From Amycolatopsis thailandensis (GTDB lineage Bacteria > Actinomycetota > Actinomycetes > Mycobacteriales > Pseudonocardiaceae), in the NCBI RefSeq assembly GCF_002234405.1, contig NZ_NMQT01000067.1, forward strand, positions 1 through 64,000: 64,000 nt of DNA, in the 5' to 3' direction. Below, piece by piece: positions 16,332 to 24,744 of this stretch. A model generated the notes under the pieces. It did no database searches. It was given only the letters and a program-made list of their open reading frames with translations, and had not been told where the DNA came from. Made by a program: the position numbers and the translations under genes. Positions within the stretch are counted from its first letter, which is position 1; each line of letters begins with the position of its first letter.

Positions 16332-17255
16332 TCAAGCGCCGGGTACCTCGGCCAAGGTCGGCAGTGAGGGATGCGCTCCGTGCCGCGTCACGACGACAGC
16401 GGCCACTTTCGCCGCGAAACCGCAAGCCGCCACCACCTCCGCGGTCGTCGGCTCACCGGGAATTCCCGCGAGCCGGGCAGCGAGCGCTCCGACGAACGAA
16501 TCTCCCGCGGCGGTGGTGTCCACCGCCCGTACCGCGACGGCCGGGACGTGCGCGGACGACGACGCGTCGAGGACGGCGCAGCCCCCGGCCCCCAGCGTCA
16601 CGATCACCCACCGGCATCCCGCGGCGAACAGTTCGGCACCACCGCGCCGCAAACCGTTGTCGTCGAACGGATCCTGGCCGGTGAGCTGACGGAACTCGAT
16701 TTCGTTCGCCACCACCACATCGCTGACCGGCAGCAATTTCCAGGCCACGTCGCCGGCGGGCGCGGTGTTGAGCACGGTCAGCACGCCGCGCGAGCGAGCA
16801 GCCGCGAAAGCGCGTTCCGTCGCGTCCGCCGCAGCCTCCAGCTGGCCCGCGACGACCCGGAGCCCCGGCAGTTCGCGGATCGCCGCTTCGGCCACCACCG
16901 CCGGGATGTCGGCGTTCGCCCCGGACACGACGACGATCGAGTTGACGCCCTCCTCGTCGACGGTGATCGCCGCCCTCCCGGTGGGCGACGCGGACCTTCC
17001 CACGTGGGTCACGTCGGCACCCTCGGCGCGCAGCGCTTCCAGGTACTCGTCGCCGTCCTCGTCCTCGCCGACGCAGCCGATCACGGCCACTTCCGCGCCG
17101 AGCCGGGCGGCGGCGACCGCCTGGTTGCCACCCTTCCCGCCCAGCTCCCGGCTCGCGGAAAACCCCATCAGGGTCTCCCCCGGCTCCGGGATGCGCGGCG
17201 CCTGGACGAGGTGATCGACGTTGAGCGACGCGACCACCGCCACCGCGCGGCTCAT
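16332..17255 (-). CDS. rbsK: Ribokinase (PfkB family)
   Basis: A 307-residue kinase phosphorylating ribose or a related sugar with ATP in the cytoplasm. Signatures: VASLNVDHLVQAPRIPEPGET, the first PfkB motif GGKGGNQAVAAARLGAEV, and the catalytic loop DTTAAGDSFVGALAARL with its Asp base. The start overlaps the phosphotriesterase stop (ATGA), so it is the last gene of a minus-strand cassette. Substrate specificity could differ from ribose in this context. Confidence 0.85.
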   Translation of the reverse strand: MSRAVAVVASLNVDHLVQAPRIPEPGETLMGFSASRELGGKGGNQAVAAARLGAEVAVIGCVGEDEDGDEYLEALRAEGADVTHVGRSASPTGRAAITVDEEGVNSIVVVSGANADIPAVVAEAAIRELPGLRVVAGQLEAAADATERAFAAARSRGVLTVLNTAPAGDVAWKLLPVSDVVVANEIEFRQLTGQDPFDDNGLRRGGAELFAAGCRWVIVTLGAGGCAVLDASSSAHVPAVAVRAVDTTAAGDSFVGALAARLAGIPGEPTTAEVVAACGFAAKVAAVVVTRHGAHPSLPTLAEVPGA

Positions 17256-18286
17256 GCGGTCAGCCACCGGGCCGGGACGTCTTTCATCAGCCGGGTCACG
17301 GCTTCGGCCGCCACGCCTTCGGCTTCGAGCAGATCGGCGAAGATCGTCGGCACGAACACGAGCCCGTTCCCGCCGTTGTGCGTCCACATCTGCTTCAGGA
17401 ACAGGTCGTGCGACAACATGATTTGGTCCCCGAAGCCCTCGTGCACCCACCTCGCCACGGCGCGAGCGGTCTGCGAAACCGTCGGCGCGACGCCTTCGCC
17501 GGGGAACGAGATGTCGAGGCCGATCATGTCGAACTCCAGCAGCACGCCGCGTTCGAGAAGCCCACGTTGGTATCCCGGGTCGTCGCCGGACGGATCGCTG
17601 TGCGCCAAGGCCACTTTGGCCGGAAGCGCACCGCATTCCTCCAGCACGAGGTCGAGCACCTCGTGCCCGCGGCGCTGCCAACCCGGCATGTGGATGTTCA
17701 ACCCCACGGCGGGCCGCTCCGCCTGCGCGAGCGCCGCGGCCCGCAAGGAGGCCCGCTCCCCGTCGGTGAAGAGCGGCGAAACACCGACCTCGCCGATGAC
17801 ACCGGCCCGGATCCCCGTGTCGCCGACACCGTCGTCCAGTTCGGCGAGGATGCGCTCGGTCTGCGCGTCGACGGTGACCGCGGTGATGCGCTTCCCCTCG
17901 AACTTCTCCAGATACGCGCCGGTGCCCATGACGACGGTGACCCCGGTGGCCTCGGCCACCGCCGCCAAGGCGAGCGGATCCCGGCCGATCGCCGCGCTTC
18001 CGGTCGCGTCGACCACCGTGCCGCCGCCCGCCGCGGCGAACGCGGTCACCTCGCGCACGACGCTCGCGTGATCCTTGGCAGCCACGTTGTCGTTGCAGCA
18101 GTAGGGATCCTGCCGAAGCAGGAACTGCAAGCCCGGCCCCACTTCCGCCTCGACGAGCCGCCGCGTGGCGGCATAGGAGGGTTCGGCGACCGCGGAGGAC
18201 AGATCGTTGAAGAGATGCTCGTGCGGCAGCACGAGCCCGAGGTCGGCCGCGTCGACCGCGCCGAGAACGCCACGCACCTCAGCCAC
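17252..18286 (-). CDS. php: Phosphotriesterase-family (amidohydrolase) protein
   Basis: A 344-residue TIM-barrel hydrolase. Metal ligands are visible: HEH in LGLVLPHEHLF, a bridging Glu in GEVGVS (as in E. coli PHP, instead of a carbamylated Lys), His in NIHMPG, His in LAHSDPS and Asp in LSHDLFLK. PHP-type members are often lactonases or phosphodiesterases rather than true phosphotriesterases. It overlaps the DMT transporter upstream by 8 bp and rbsK downstream by 4 bp, so it belongs to a catabolic cassette, perhaps opening a sugar lactone before phosphorylation (inference). Confidence 0.85.
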   Translation of the reverse strand: MAEVRGVLGAVDAADLGLVLPHEHLFNDLSSAVAEPSYAATRRLVEAEVGPGLQFLLRQDPYCCNDNVAAKDHASVVREVTAFAAAGGGTVVDATGSAAIGRDPLALAAVAEATGVTVVMGTGAYLEKFEGKRITAVTVDAQTERILAELDDGVGDTGIRAGVIGEVGVSPLFTDGERASLRAAALAQAERPAVGLNIHMPGWQRRGHEVLDLVLEECGALPAKVALAHSDPSGDDPGYQRGLLERGVLLEFDMIGLDISFPGEGVAPTVSQTARAVARWVHEGFGDQIMLSHDLFLKQMWTHNGGNGLVFVPTIFADLLEAEGVAAEAVTRLMKDVPARWLTA

Positions 18287-19274
18287 GGCGCACCTCGGCG
18301 GGCTGGGCGAGGACAGCCGGTTCGGCCGTGTGCCGGGAGGGGATCATCGCGATCGCCGCGGCCGCCAGTGCCACGACCGCGCCGATGACGGTGACCAGAT
18401 GCAGGCTGGACCCCGCCGCGGGAGCGACGATTTCGAGCAGCAGCGAGCCGATGAGCTGACCGGCCGTGGAAGCGAGCCCCAGCAGCAGGAGTCCCAGACC
18501 GCGCACCAGCAAGGCCATCAGCGCGATCGACAGGAGGCCGAGCGGCCCGCCGAAGTACATCCACCAGGTGCCCGGCAACGCGAAATGCGCGCCCGCGACC
18601 GCCATCCGCACCAGGTACACCAGGCCGAGCGCCACGAAGCCGATGAGGAAGTTCCAGGTGATGGAAATGAACATCGAGCCGGACAGCAGGCCGATCTCGG
18701 AGTTGCCGGCGGGCTGCCAGCCGGCGAGCAGGCCACCGACGAACGGCATGATCGCCAGCGCGATCATGTGCGGTGCCGACCAGTTCGGGGACACCACCAG
18801 CACCGTGGCGCAGATGGCCAGGATCGCCCCGGCCACGCGCGGCGCGCTCATCGCCTGTTTGAACGGGACGCCGATACCGAGGCGGTCGCACACCACACCG
18901 GAGATGACCATGCCGGAGATCAGCGAAGTCTGGAAGATCGCCACCCCGAGGAAACCCACCGTGACGCCTTCGGAGAGCACGATCACCGCGCCGCACAGCC
19001 CGGCGAAGAAGTTCCACCGCGGGATCTCGCCGCGCACCAGCTGACCGGGCAGCCGGAGGAACGCGTCCCGCGTCCGGGCGCGCGCCAGCACGATGATCAG
19101 CATCAGCACCAGGCCAGTGCCGAAGGACACCAGCGCGGCGGCGTGCCCGTCGGCGAGCGCGGTGCCGAGATGTCCGTTGACGAGCGACTGCAACGGGCCG
19201 AGCATCCCGGCGAAGACGGTCGCGATGGTCAGGACGACGGCCGAAGCCGCGCGGCCGGTGGGTGACGTACTCAT
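18279..19274 (-). CDS. DMT-superfamily transporter (DUF606/YdcZ-like)
   Basis: A 331-residue protein with about ten predicted membrane spans, in two EamA/DUF606-like halves: PLQSLVNGHLGTALADGHAAALVSFGTG in the first and a repeat-like LPGTWWMYFGGPLG in the second. The G-x-x-x-P-x-Q-x-x-x-N start is typical of DUF606 carriers. Placed between the ThuA-like gene and the phosphotriesterase gene, it is the likely importer for the cassette's substrate. Confidence 0.8.
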   Translation of the reverse strand: MSTSPTGRAASAVVLTIATVFAGMLGPLQSLVNGHLGTALADGHAAALVSFGTGLVLMLIIVLARARTRDAFLRLPGQLVRGEIPRWNFFAGLCGAVIVLSEGVTVGFLGVAIFQTSLISGMVISGVVCDRLGIGVPFKQAMSAPRVAGAILAICATVLVVSPNWSAPHMIALAIMPFVGGLLAGWQPAGNSEIGLLSGSMFISITWNFLIGFVALGLVYLVRMAVAGAHFALPGTWWMYFGGPLGLLSIALMALLVRGLGLLLLGLASTAGQLIGSLLLEIVAPAAGSSLHLVTVIGAVVALAAAAIAMIPSRHTAEPAVLAQPAEVRRG

Positions 19275-19305
19275 CGAATCCTCCTTGATCCCGAGTGCGC
19301 GCGGC

Positions 19306-20058
19306 TCAGATTTCGCGTCCGGCGAGCCAGGTCATCGCCTGCGCGAAAAGCTTGCGGTAGCCGTCCCAGCTCATGAACTCCTCCGGAGCCCAGTGCGGGG
19401 AGATGTCCGAGGTGAACGCGAGGGTGCGGCCGCGGCCGACCTGACGCGCGGCCAGCATGACGTCGCCCTCGACGGTGGCGAGCAACTCCGCGTCCGGCTT
19501 CAGCGTGGTGTGCTGGTATCCCAGCAGGATCGGCCAGTCCTGATCGAGGCCGGCGACCACCGGGTGACCGGACCGCACGACGTGGGCACGGACGCCCTCC
19601 GGCGTCTCGACGCGGTCGTCGTACGGGTCGATGTCGACCGGGAGGATCTCCTCGATCGGTGTCCGATGGTAGTTGGCCTTGCCCTCGAAGCCCTGGAAGC
19701 TCAGGTAGCCGCCCGCCATCATCAGGCCGCCGCCGTTCGTCACCCACTCGCGCAGCAGTTTGAGGCGGTTGGGCGTCGGACGGCCACGAGTGAAGGTGTC
19801 CGGGTGCAGCAGCAGCGTGTTGGAGCCGACGTCGGAGAGCAGGACGACGTCGTAGGCATCGAGTTCCTCCAGCGTCTGCGGGAATTTCTCGGCCACGTCG
19901 TGCGAACGCAGGTGTGTCACCTCGACCCCTTCCGCGGCGAGCGCCGCCAGCAGCCGGTCGCACCCGATCTCCACCTGCGTGTGCGCGAACGGGTCGTATC
20001 CCTTGTGGTCGATCGTCGCACTGACCCACGACTCCCCGGCTAGCAGGACCTTGACCAT
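19306..20058 (-). CDS. ThuA-like / putative glutamine amidotransferase protein (PF07090 type)
   Basis: A 250-residue protein; the ATG at 20058 has AAGGAG 8 nt upstream. It shows a class I amidotransferase-like fold: VKVLLAGESWV, DAYDVVLLSDVGSNTLLL, LREWVTNGGGLMMAGGYLSFQG and the C-terminal GRTLAFTSDISPHWAP. The usual nucleophilic Cys position carries no cysteine, so amidotransferase activity is unlikely. This family travels with sugar-catabolism genes. It is the first minus-strand gene of the LacI-controlled cassette. Confidence 0.75.
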   Translation of the reverse strand: MVKVLLAGESWVSATIDHKGYDPFAHTQVEIGCDRLLAALAAEGVEVTHLRSHDVAEKFPQTLEELDAYDVVLLSDVGSNTLLLHPDTFTRGRPTPNRLKLLREWVTNGGGLMMAGGYLSFQGFEGKANYHRTPIEEILPVDIDPYDDRVETPEGVRAHVVRSGHPVVAGLDQDWPILLGYQHTTLKPDAELLATVEGDVMLAARQVGRGRTLAFTSDISPHWAPEEFMSWDGYRKLFAQAMTWLAGREI

Positions 20059-20091
20059 CGACGACTCCTTCGAGCGAAAAGCGTTAGCGTT

Positions 20092-20103
20092 TGTTGCGCA
20101 ACA
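20092..20103. promoter_or_regulatory. LacI-type operator TGTTGCGCAACA
   Basis: A perfect 12-bp palindrome with the central CG typical of LacI-family sites, 34 bp upstream of the ThuA-like start and 66 bp upstream of lacI. A second half-site, GCGCAACG, follows at once. It is placed to control both divergent units. Confidence 0.65.
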
Positions 20104-20169
20104 TAGCGCAACGCCGTCAATATAAGATGCGGTCGCAGTCGCCGTCAACGCTCAACGGGGAGGAGCCGG

Positions 20170-21159
20170 ATGTCGCTGGCGAAGGTGGCCCGAGAGGCCG
20201 GAGTGGCCGTGTCGACGGTGTCGAGGTACGTCAAGGGGGAGCTCAACGTCGCCTCCGAGACGGCCCGGCGCATCGACGCCGCCCTGTCGGCCCAAGGGCA
20301 TCCGCCCGTGCGGAAACAGGTGACCGGCCTCAGCCTCGGCCTGGTGGTCCCGTCGCTGGACAACCCGTACTTCTCCACGCTGGCGGACGCGGTGGTCGAC
20401 GCCGCCGCGACGGACGGCATCGACGTGCTCACCGCGCTCACCGGGTCGTCGCCCTCACGGGAGCGCGCCGCCGTCGAACGCCTGACGCGGGTGCCGGACG
20501 TGGGCGGGCTGGTCTACCTGGGGATGAACAACACCAACGAAGCCTTCGCGAGCCGCCTCGCGGGCGATGTCCCGGTGGTCTTCCTCGACGAGTACGTCGA
20601 AGCCACCGGACCGCGGATCGCGCACGTCACCGCGAACGGTTTCGGTGGGGCCTATCAGGCGACCACCCACCTGATCTCCCAGGGCCACCGGCGGATCGCC
20701 CATGTCGGCGGACCGGCCGGGCTGCGCACGGCCGACCAGCGCGAGGCCGGATACCGGGCCGCCCTGAAGACACACGGGGTCGACGTCGACGAGTCGATGA
20801 TCGTGCGCGGCGCCTTCAGCTCGGCGTTCGGCATGAACTTCTTCGCGCACATGGCGCGGGCCGGCGCGGCGCCGACGGCCGTGTTCACCGCCAGCGACAT
20901 CGCCGCGGTAGGCCTGCTCGAAGCGGCCCGCCGCGCCGGGGTGACGGTGCCGGGCGACCTTTCGGTGATCGGCTGCGACGGAATCACCCTCGGTGAATGG
21001 ACGTCGCCGAGGCTGACCACCGTCGCCCAGCCGACGGAGCAGATGGCCCGCAAGGCGGTCGACGAGATCACCCGCCTCGCGGCCGGCCACGCCCCGGCCG
21101 ACCACGTGCTCTCCATGCGACTCGTCGTCCGCGAATCGACCCTGGAGTACCCCTCATGA
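20170..21159 (+). CDS. LacI-family transcriptional regulator
   Basis: A 329-residue regulator. The HTH reads SLAKVAREAGVAVSTVSRYVKGELNVASETARRIDAAL, with the hinge helix near PVRKQVTG. The effector domain follows (LGLVVPSLDNPYFSTLADAVVD, PVVFLDEYVE, AVFTASDIAAVGLLEAAR, VIGCDGITLGEW). It is coupled to the M20 gene (ATGA overlap) and divergent from the ThuA/DMT/phosphotriesterase/rbsK unit, with a palindrome between. It probably represses the whole cassette until its sugar-like ligand is present. Confidence 0.92.
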   Translation: MSLAKVAREAGVAVSTVSRYVKGELNVASETARRIDAALSAQGHPPVRKQVTGLSLGLVVPSLDNPYFSTLADAVVDAAATDGIDVLTALTGSSPSRERAAVERLTRVPDVGGLVYLGMNNTNEAFASRLAGDVPVVFLDEYVEATGPRIAHVTANGFGGAYQATTHLISQGHRRIAHVGGPAGLRTADQREAGYRAALKTHGVDVDESMIVRGAFSSAFGMNFFAHMARAGAAPTAVFTASDIAAVGLLEAARRAGVTVPGDLSVIGCDGITLGEWTSPRLTTVAQPTEQMARKAVDEITRLAAGHAPADHVLSMRLVVRESTLEYPS

Positions 21160-22214
21160 CCGACGAAGCCCTCGCGTTGCTGCGCGACCTGGTCCGCCGG
21201 GACACCACCTCCGGCGACAGCGCCGCGCAGGCCGCCGCGCAGGAACTGGCCGTCTCCTACGCCACCGCCACCGCGGGCGTTCGCGTGCTGCGACGCTCCA
21301 GCACCGGGCGACCGTGGGTACTGGTCGGCACCGGCTCCGGTGACGGGGTGTTGTTCGTGTGTCACATCGACACCGTCCCCGTCGGCTCCCCCGCGCTCTG
21401 GGACCGCGACCCGTTCTCCGCGGACGTCGACGAGGAGTTCCTGCACGGCCGCGGCAGCGTCGACATGAAGGGCGGGCTGGTCGCCGCCCTGGCGGCGTTG
21501 CGCAACGCCGCGGAAGCCGGTGCCGACGCGCAGGTCCTCATCACCAGCGACGAAGAGATCGGCTGCCGCGGCGCGATCGAAGCTTCGGCCTCGCTGGATC
21601 TGTCGCCGCGGATCGTGGTGGTGCCGGAAGCGACCCGGAACCGCGTCTCGCTCGGACATCGCGGAGCGACCTGGCTGCGGCTCACCGCGCGAGGGAAGGC
21701 GGCCCACGGCTCCACGCCCCAGCTCGGCCGCAACGCGATCCGGTTGCTCGCCGACCGCGCCCTCGGCGCCCTCGACTCCCTCTCCTTGGCCGCGGACGAT
21801 TATCTGGGCGAGGAAACCGTCAACGTCGGCACCTTCGAGGGCGGGACCGCAACGAACATCGTGCCCGCGTCGGCTGTCCTGACGCTGGACGTGCGCACTG
21901 TGGACGGTGGAGCCGAAGCGATCGCCTGGGCTTCCTCGCTCGATCCGGCCATCACCGCGGAAGTGGATCTCGATCTGCCCGCCGTCCGGACCGCGCACCT
22001 GCCCGAGCCGCTATCCGGCCAGGTCACCGCGCCCGCCGCCACCTATTTCACCGACGCTTCGGCTTTGGCCGGGTCGGTGACCGGAGCCCCGATCGTGATC
22101 TGGGGCCCGGGAGATCCCCGGCAGATGCACGCGGCGAACGAAAAGCTGGAACTGGAATCCTTCGAGCAGGCTTCGCGCAACTACGTCGAGCTGGTCCTGT
22201 CCGTCGCCCGCTGA
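21156..22214 (+). CDS. M20-family peptidase/deacylase (ArgE/DapE type)
   Basis: A 352-residue dizinc hydrolase: VLFVCHIDTVPVG and HGRGSVDMKGGLVA with metal ligands, the catalytic ITSDEEIGCRGA, the lid-domain AHGSTPQLGRNAI and the final His in MHAANEKLELESF. The family removes acyl groups from amino acids or cuts dipeptides. Its coupling to lacI and its neighbourhood suggest that the cassette substrate carries an N-acyl or amide group (inference). Confidence 0.88.
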   Translation: MTDEALALLRDLVRRDTTSGDSAAQAAAQELAVSYATATAGVRVLRRSSTGRPWVLVGTGSGDGVLFVCHIDTVPVGSPALWDRDPFSADVDEEFLHGRGSVDMKGGLVAALAALRNAAEAGADAQVLITSDEEIGCRGAIEASASLDLSPRIVVVPEATRNRVSLGHRGATWLRLTARGKAAHGSTPQLGRNAIRLLADRALGALDSLSLAADDYLGEETVNVGTFEGGTATNIVPASAVLTLDVRTVDGGAEAIAWASSLDPAITAEVDLDLPAVRTAHLPEPLSGQVTAPAATYFTDASALAGSVTGAPIVIWGPGDPRQMHAANEKLELESFEQASRNYVELVLSVAR

Positions 22215-22246
22215 TCACCGGCGAACCCGGCCTCTGGACACAAGAA

Positions 22247-22270
22247 GCCCAGGCCGCGCGGCCCTGTGTA
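22247..22270. terminator. GC-rich hairpin after the M20 gene
   Basis: Sequence AGAAGCCCAGGCCGCG continues into a GGCCGCGCGGCC self-complementary core. The first 16 nt match the terminator beyond tRNA-Asn (28432-28447), but the right arm is degraded. Confidence 0.4.
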
Positions 22271-22294
22271 ACGCCCGCCGCCATAGCGGTGACC

Positions 22295-22333
22295 GTGTGG
22301 ATTTCGTTGCGTTAGGTGACCCGAAATCCACAC
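22295..22333. repeat. Inverted repeat, 12-bp arms, 15-nt loop
   Basis: GTGTGGATTTCG and CGAAATCCACAC are exact complements. It lies downstream of the M20 gene and 43 bp before another long palindrome with a similar GTGTGGA outer arm. Confidence 0.8.
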
Positions 22334-22375
22334 AGTCCCGCGTGACCGGTCCGGTCGCGACAGTCGGAGGCAGGA

Positions 22376-22422
22376 GGGTGTGTGGAAATAGGGACGTTGA
22401 ACGTCCCTATTTCCACACACCC
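22376..22422. repeat. Perfect 47-bp palindrome (23-bp arms)
   Basis: GGGTGTGTGGAAATAGGGAC leads into GTT-G-AAC at the centre, with a perfect complement to the right. It is a member of the palindrome set and lies in the long gap after the M20 gene. Confidence 0.9.
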
Positions 22423-22633
22423 CCTCACCCTGGACCGCGACTTCGACAGCGTCCGGGCTGATGAGGTCCGCGAACCCGATGACGGACCCCTTACCTCGCC
22501 TGAGCAGTGAATCGACGAGGGTAAGGGGGCGGATCAGGTGCGAGTGCAGGTGATCACCCGATGCCAGGTGGCATCCCTCAGGACGACTCTGATCACTACC
22601 AACGAGGCAGTGAGTTCCTGAAGGAGAGCCACC

Positions 22634-22798
22634 ATGATGCACAGCAACGACGTTCTTCTCACCGGCGTGCTGGCCGAGGTCGACTACCGGACCGAGCAGA
22701 TGCTCAAGGCAGGCCGCGGCGCCTGGATCGCCCGGGCACGACGGGTGGGTAAACGGCTCCGCATACCCCGCACCCAGACCCGGCCCTCGGTTCATTAG
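22634..22798 (+). CDS. Small basic protein, 54 residues
   Basis: The ATG at 22634 follows AAGGAGAGCC at ideal spacing. The frame (MMHSNDVLLTGVLAEVDYRT... ending RPSVH) has strong third-position GC preference and stops at 22798. The N-terminal half is mildly amphipathic and the C-terminal half is very basic (ARARRVGKRLRIPR), which could bind nucleic acid or membranes. No family is recognised. Confidence 0.55.
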   Translation: MMHSNDVLLTGVLAEVDYRTEQMLKAGRGAWIARARRVGKRLRIPRTQTRPSVH

Positions 22799-23228
22799 CG
22801 CCGAGGGTCACGGGACGACCGGAGCGGGGTTCCGGGCCCTCGTTGCCGGCGGCGCGGACATCGCCTCGCCGATCTGTGCGGCCTGCCTGCCGAAGAACCA
22901 GACCGCAGGAGCTCCGGGCGTTGCGGAACCCGCGGCAAAGGTGTGCCGAAGAGCCTCGGAAAACAGCGGCGCGGGCACCGCTGGTCGCCATCCCGAGGGC
23001 GGGCGACCTGATCGGTGAGATGCGCGTCGAGATGGGGGCGGGCGTTCACCGATGCGTGCCCACGGGTGTCCACGCGATCTCTGTGGACGGCTCTATAGTG
23101 GTGCTGACCTGCGTGAGTCCGGAAGCCGGGTGTCTGGTGTCCACCAGTGGACTCGCCGTGGCTTGCGGGGGCTCATTCTGGTTCTCGCAGTTACGGGGGA
23201 TTTAACGGTAGCGGGGGTTGGAGGCATC
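22799..23228. other. Intergenic stretch, possibly with a promoter and leader
   Basis: No frame here has a ribosome site and coding statistics together. Near 23094 a TATAGT hexamer could be a -10 element. A transcript from there would run about 330 nt to the hairpin at 23402-23432 and include the small frame at 23229. No known RNA family is recognised. Confidence 0.35.
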
Positions 23229-23375
23229 ATGACCAGGTACGTCGTCACGCGGCGCGCGTTGTCGCATGCCTCGGTCCGGTGCCGTGTCGTGTCTTCTCCG
23301 CCCGTGAGTGGGGGCGGTGAGGGTCCTGAAGCCCTTCTGCGTGGTTGCGGTGGAGCACAGGGACTTGCGGTCTAG
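23229..23375 (+). CDS. Possible 48-residue peptide or leader
   Basis: The ATG at 23229 has TTGGAGG just upstream. The frame MTRYVVTRRALSHASVRC... is rich in Arg, Gly and Ser, and its codon use is only weakly biased. A perfect hairpin follows 27 nt after the stop. It may be a small protein, a leader peptide or simply part of a non-coding transcript. Confidence 0.35.
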   Translation: MTRYVVTRRALSHASVRCRVVSSPPVSGGGEGPEALLRGCGGAQGLAV

Positions 23376-23401
23376 CTGGAACTAGCCCGCACACTCAGGC
23401 G

Positions 23402-23432
23402 AGGCCTCGAGCGTAGTTTTCGCTCGAGGCCT
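23402..23432. terminator. Strong hairpin terminator
   Basis: AGGCCTCGAGCG and CGCTCGAGGCCT form a perfect 12-bp stem around TAGTTTT, followed by TCGTCG. It is the likely end of the transcript covering 23229-23375. Confidence 0.7.
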
Positions 23433-23692
23433 TCGTCGTGTCTATGGGGACTCCGCCGAGTGGGCGTAGACATCGTTTGAGTCGCGGGGTCTTCTCATGT
23501 GCGTGCGCGTGCGGGACGATTTTCACGTTCCGGTCCCACCCCGGGATGTCGCCGACAGGGCCGTGGTTCCAGCCGCATCAGCCCGACCGGTGAGTGCTCG
23601 TAAATCCGCAACCACGAAACGCACCATCCTCGCCCGCCCCTTCTCAAGATCGGGGCGGGCAGGCGCGTTTCCTCGCAGAGGGGCACAACAAC

Positions 23693-23992
23693 ATGGCGTT
23701 GACAACGGTGAGACCGCCCTCCAGAGGCGGCGCCGTCCCGGCCGCGGTCAGACTGACCTGGCCGGAGGCCTTCGTGATCACGTTGGCCGTCGGCCTGACC
23801 ATCTTCCTCAACGTGCACGACCACACCCCGATCGTCGCGGCCGCGGGCATCGCGGCGGGCGTGATGGTGGTGTTCGTCGCCGTCCTCGCGGTCCCGCGCG
23901 GCATCGGCGAGATCGCGAAGAACCTGCGCTTCCTGCGCTCGGCGGCGGACGAACTGGCCCGCCTGCACCAGGAGCGGGAGGGCGGGCGATGA
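23693..23992 (+). CDS. Small membrane protein with two spans
   Basis: A 99-residue protein from the ATG at 23693 (GAGGGG upstream). Two hydrophobic stretches, LTWPEAFVITLAVGLTIFLNV and IVAAAGIAAGVMVVFVAVLAV, are followed by a charged helical tail (FLRSAADELARLHQEREGG). Its stop overlaps the start of the next gene (ATGA), which also encodes a membrane protein with an HTH, so the two probably act together. Confidence 0.65.
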   Translation: MALTTVRPPSRGGAVPAAVRLTWPEAFVITLAVGLTIFLNVHDHTPIVAAAGIAAGVMVVFVAVLAVPRGIGEIAKNLRFLRSAADELARLHQEREGGR

Positions 23993-24744
23993 CCGTGACC
24001 AGCCCAGGCGAGCAGCAGCTCGTCTTCGAAGCAGGCGACGCGACCGAATTCCGGGCCCTGATGGGGCGGATCCTCGACACGTCTCCGTTGAGCTGCGGCC
24101 AGATCTCCATCAAGACCGGCATGCCTCGCTCCACCGCCTACAGCCTGCCCGACACCAAACGACCCGGTCTCCCGAGCAACCCCGACCAGGTCGAAGCCTT
24201 CGTCAAGGCCTGTGGCCTGACCCCCATCCAGATCGATCTCGTGAAAGACCTCTGGCACAAGCTGCACCGGGAAGCCGAAAACACCCGCGCCGGCAGCGAC
24301 AAGCCGGTCAGCGCCGAGCCCGCGCCCCCGGCGGGCGGGCTCTACGCCGCCGGCGCCGACTTCCTCGACGGCGGCGGTTACTCGAACACCTACGGATACG
24401 GGTATGGATACGAACAGGGGTACGGTCCGTACCTCGACGAGGAAGCCTCTCCGCTGCGGTATCTCAGCAGGGCAGGCACGATACCCAAGCCACCGTATGC
24501 GCGCAGGAACACCAGCTGGACCGAGCTGCTGCACTACGTCCTGGGTGACGAACGCCGGACCCGGCACGCGGTCATGCTGCTGATCCCGGTCACGCTGCTG
24601 CTGCTCGGCATCGTGTGCGCGCTGGTGTTCCTCGCGGTCAAGATGCCCACCGCCACACCGCTGGTCGTGGCCGGGCTGCTCTCCCCGCTCCTGATCGCTC
24701 TCCGCAGGAGCGGCCGGAAAACGAAGAAGAAGATCGACGACTAG
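23989..24744 (+). CDS. Membrane-anchored HTH protein
   Basis: A 251-residue protein. Residues about 17-95 form an XRE-like helical DNA-binding region (SCGQISIKTGMPRSTAYSLP, NPDQVEAFVKACGLT). A linker with YGYGYGYEQGYGPY follows, and residues about 195-240 hold two hydrophobic spans ending in a basic KTKKKIDD tail. This puts a DNA-binding domain on the membrane. It is coupled to the small membrane protein upstream. Its TAG shares CTAG with the stop of a minus-strand frame. Confidence 0.65.
   Translation: MTVTSPGEQQLVFEAGDATEFRALMGRILDTSPLSCGQISIKTGMPRSTAYSLPDTKRPGLPSNPDQVEAFVKACGLTPIQIDLVKDLWHKLHREAENTRAGSDKPVSAEPAPPAGGLYAAGADFLDGGGYSNTYGYGYGYEQGYGPYLDEEASPLRYLSRAGTIPKPPYARRNTSWTELLHYVLGDERRTRHAVMLLIPVTLLLLGIVCALVFLAVKMPTATPLVVAGLLSPLLIALRRSGRKTKKKIDD

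Noticed and set aside
23085..23435. tmRNA, RNase P RNA, SRP RNA or 6C RNA
   Set aside because: None of the conserved blocks (tRNA-like end, GAGGAAAGTCC, GGAAGGAGCAGC, C-rich loops) is present. Only a promoter-like hexamer and a terminator support a transcript.
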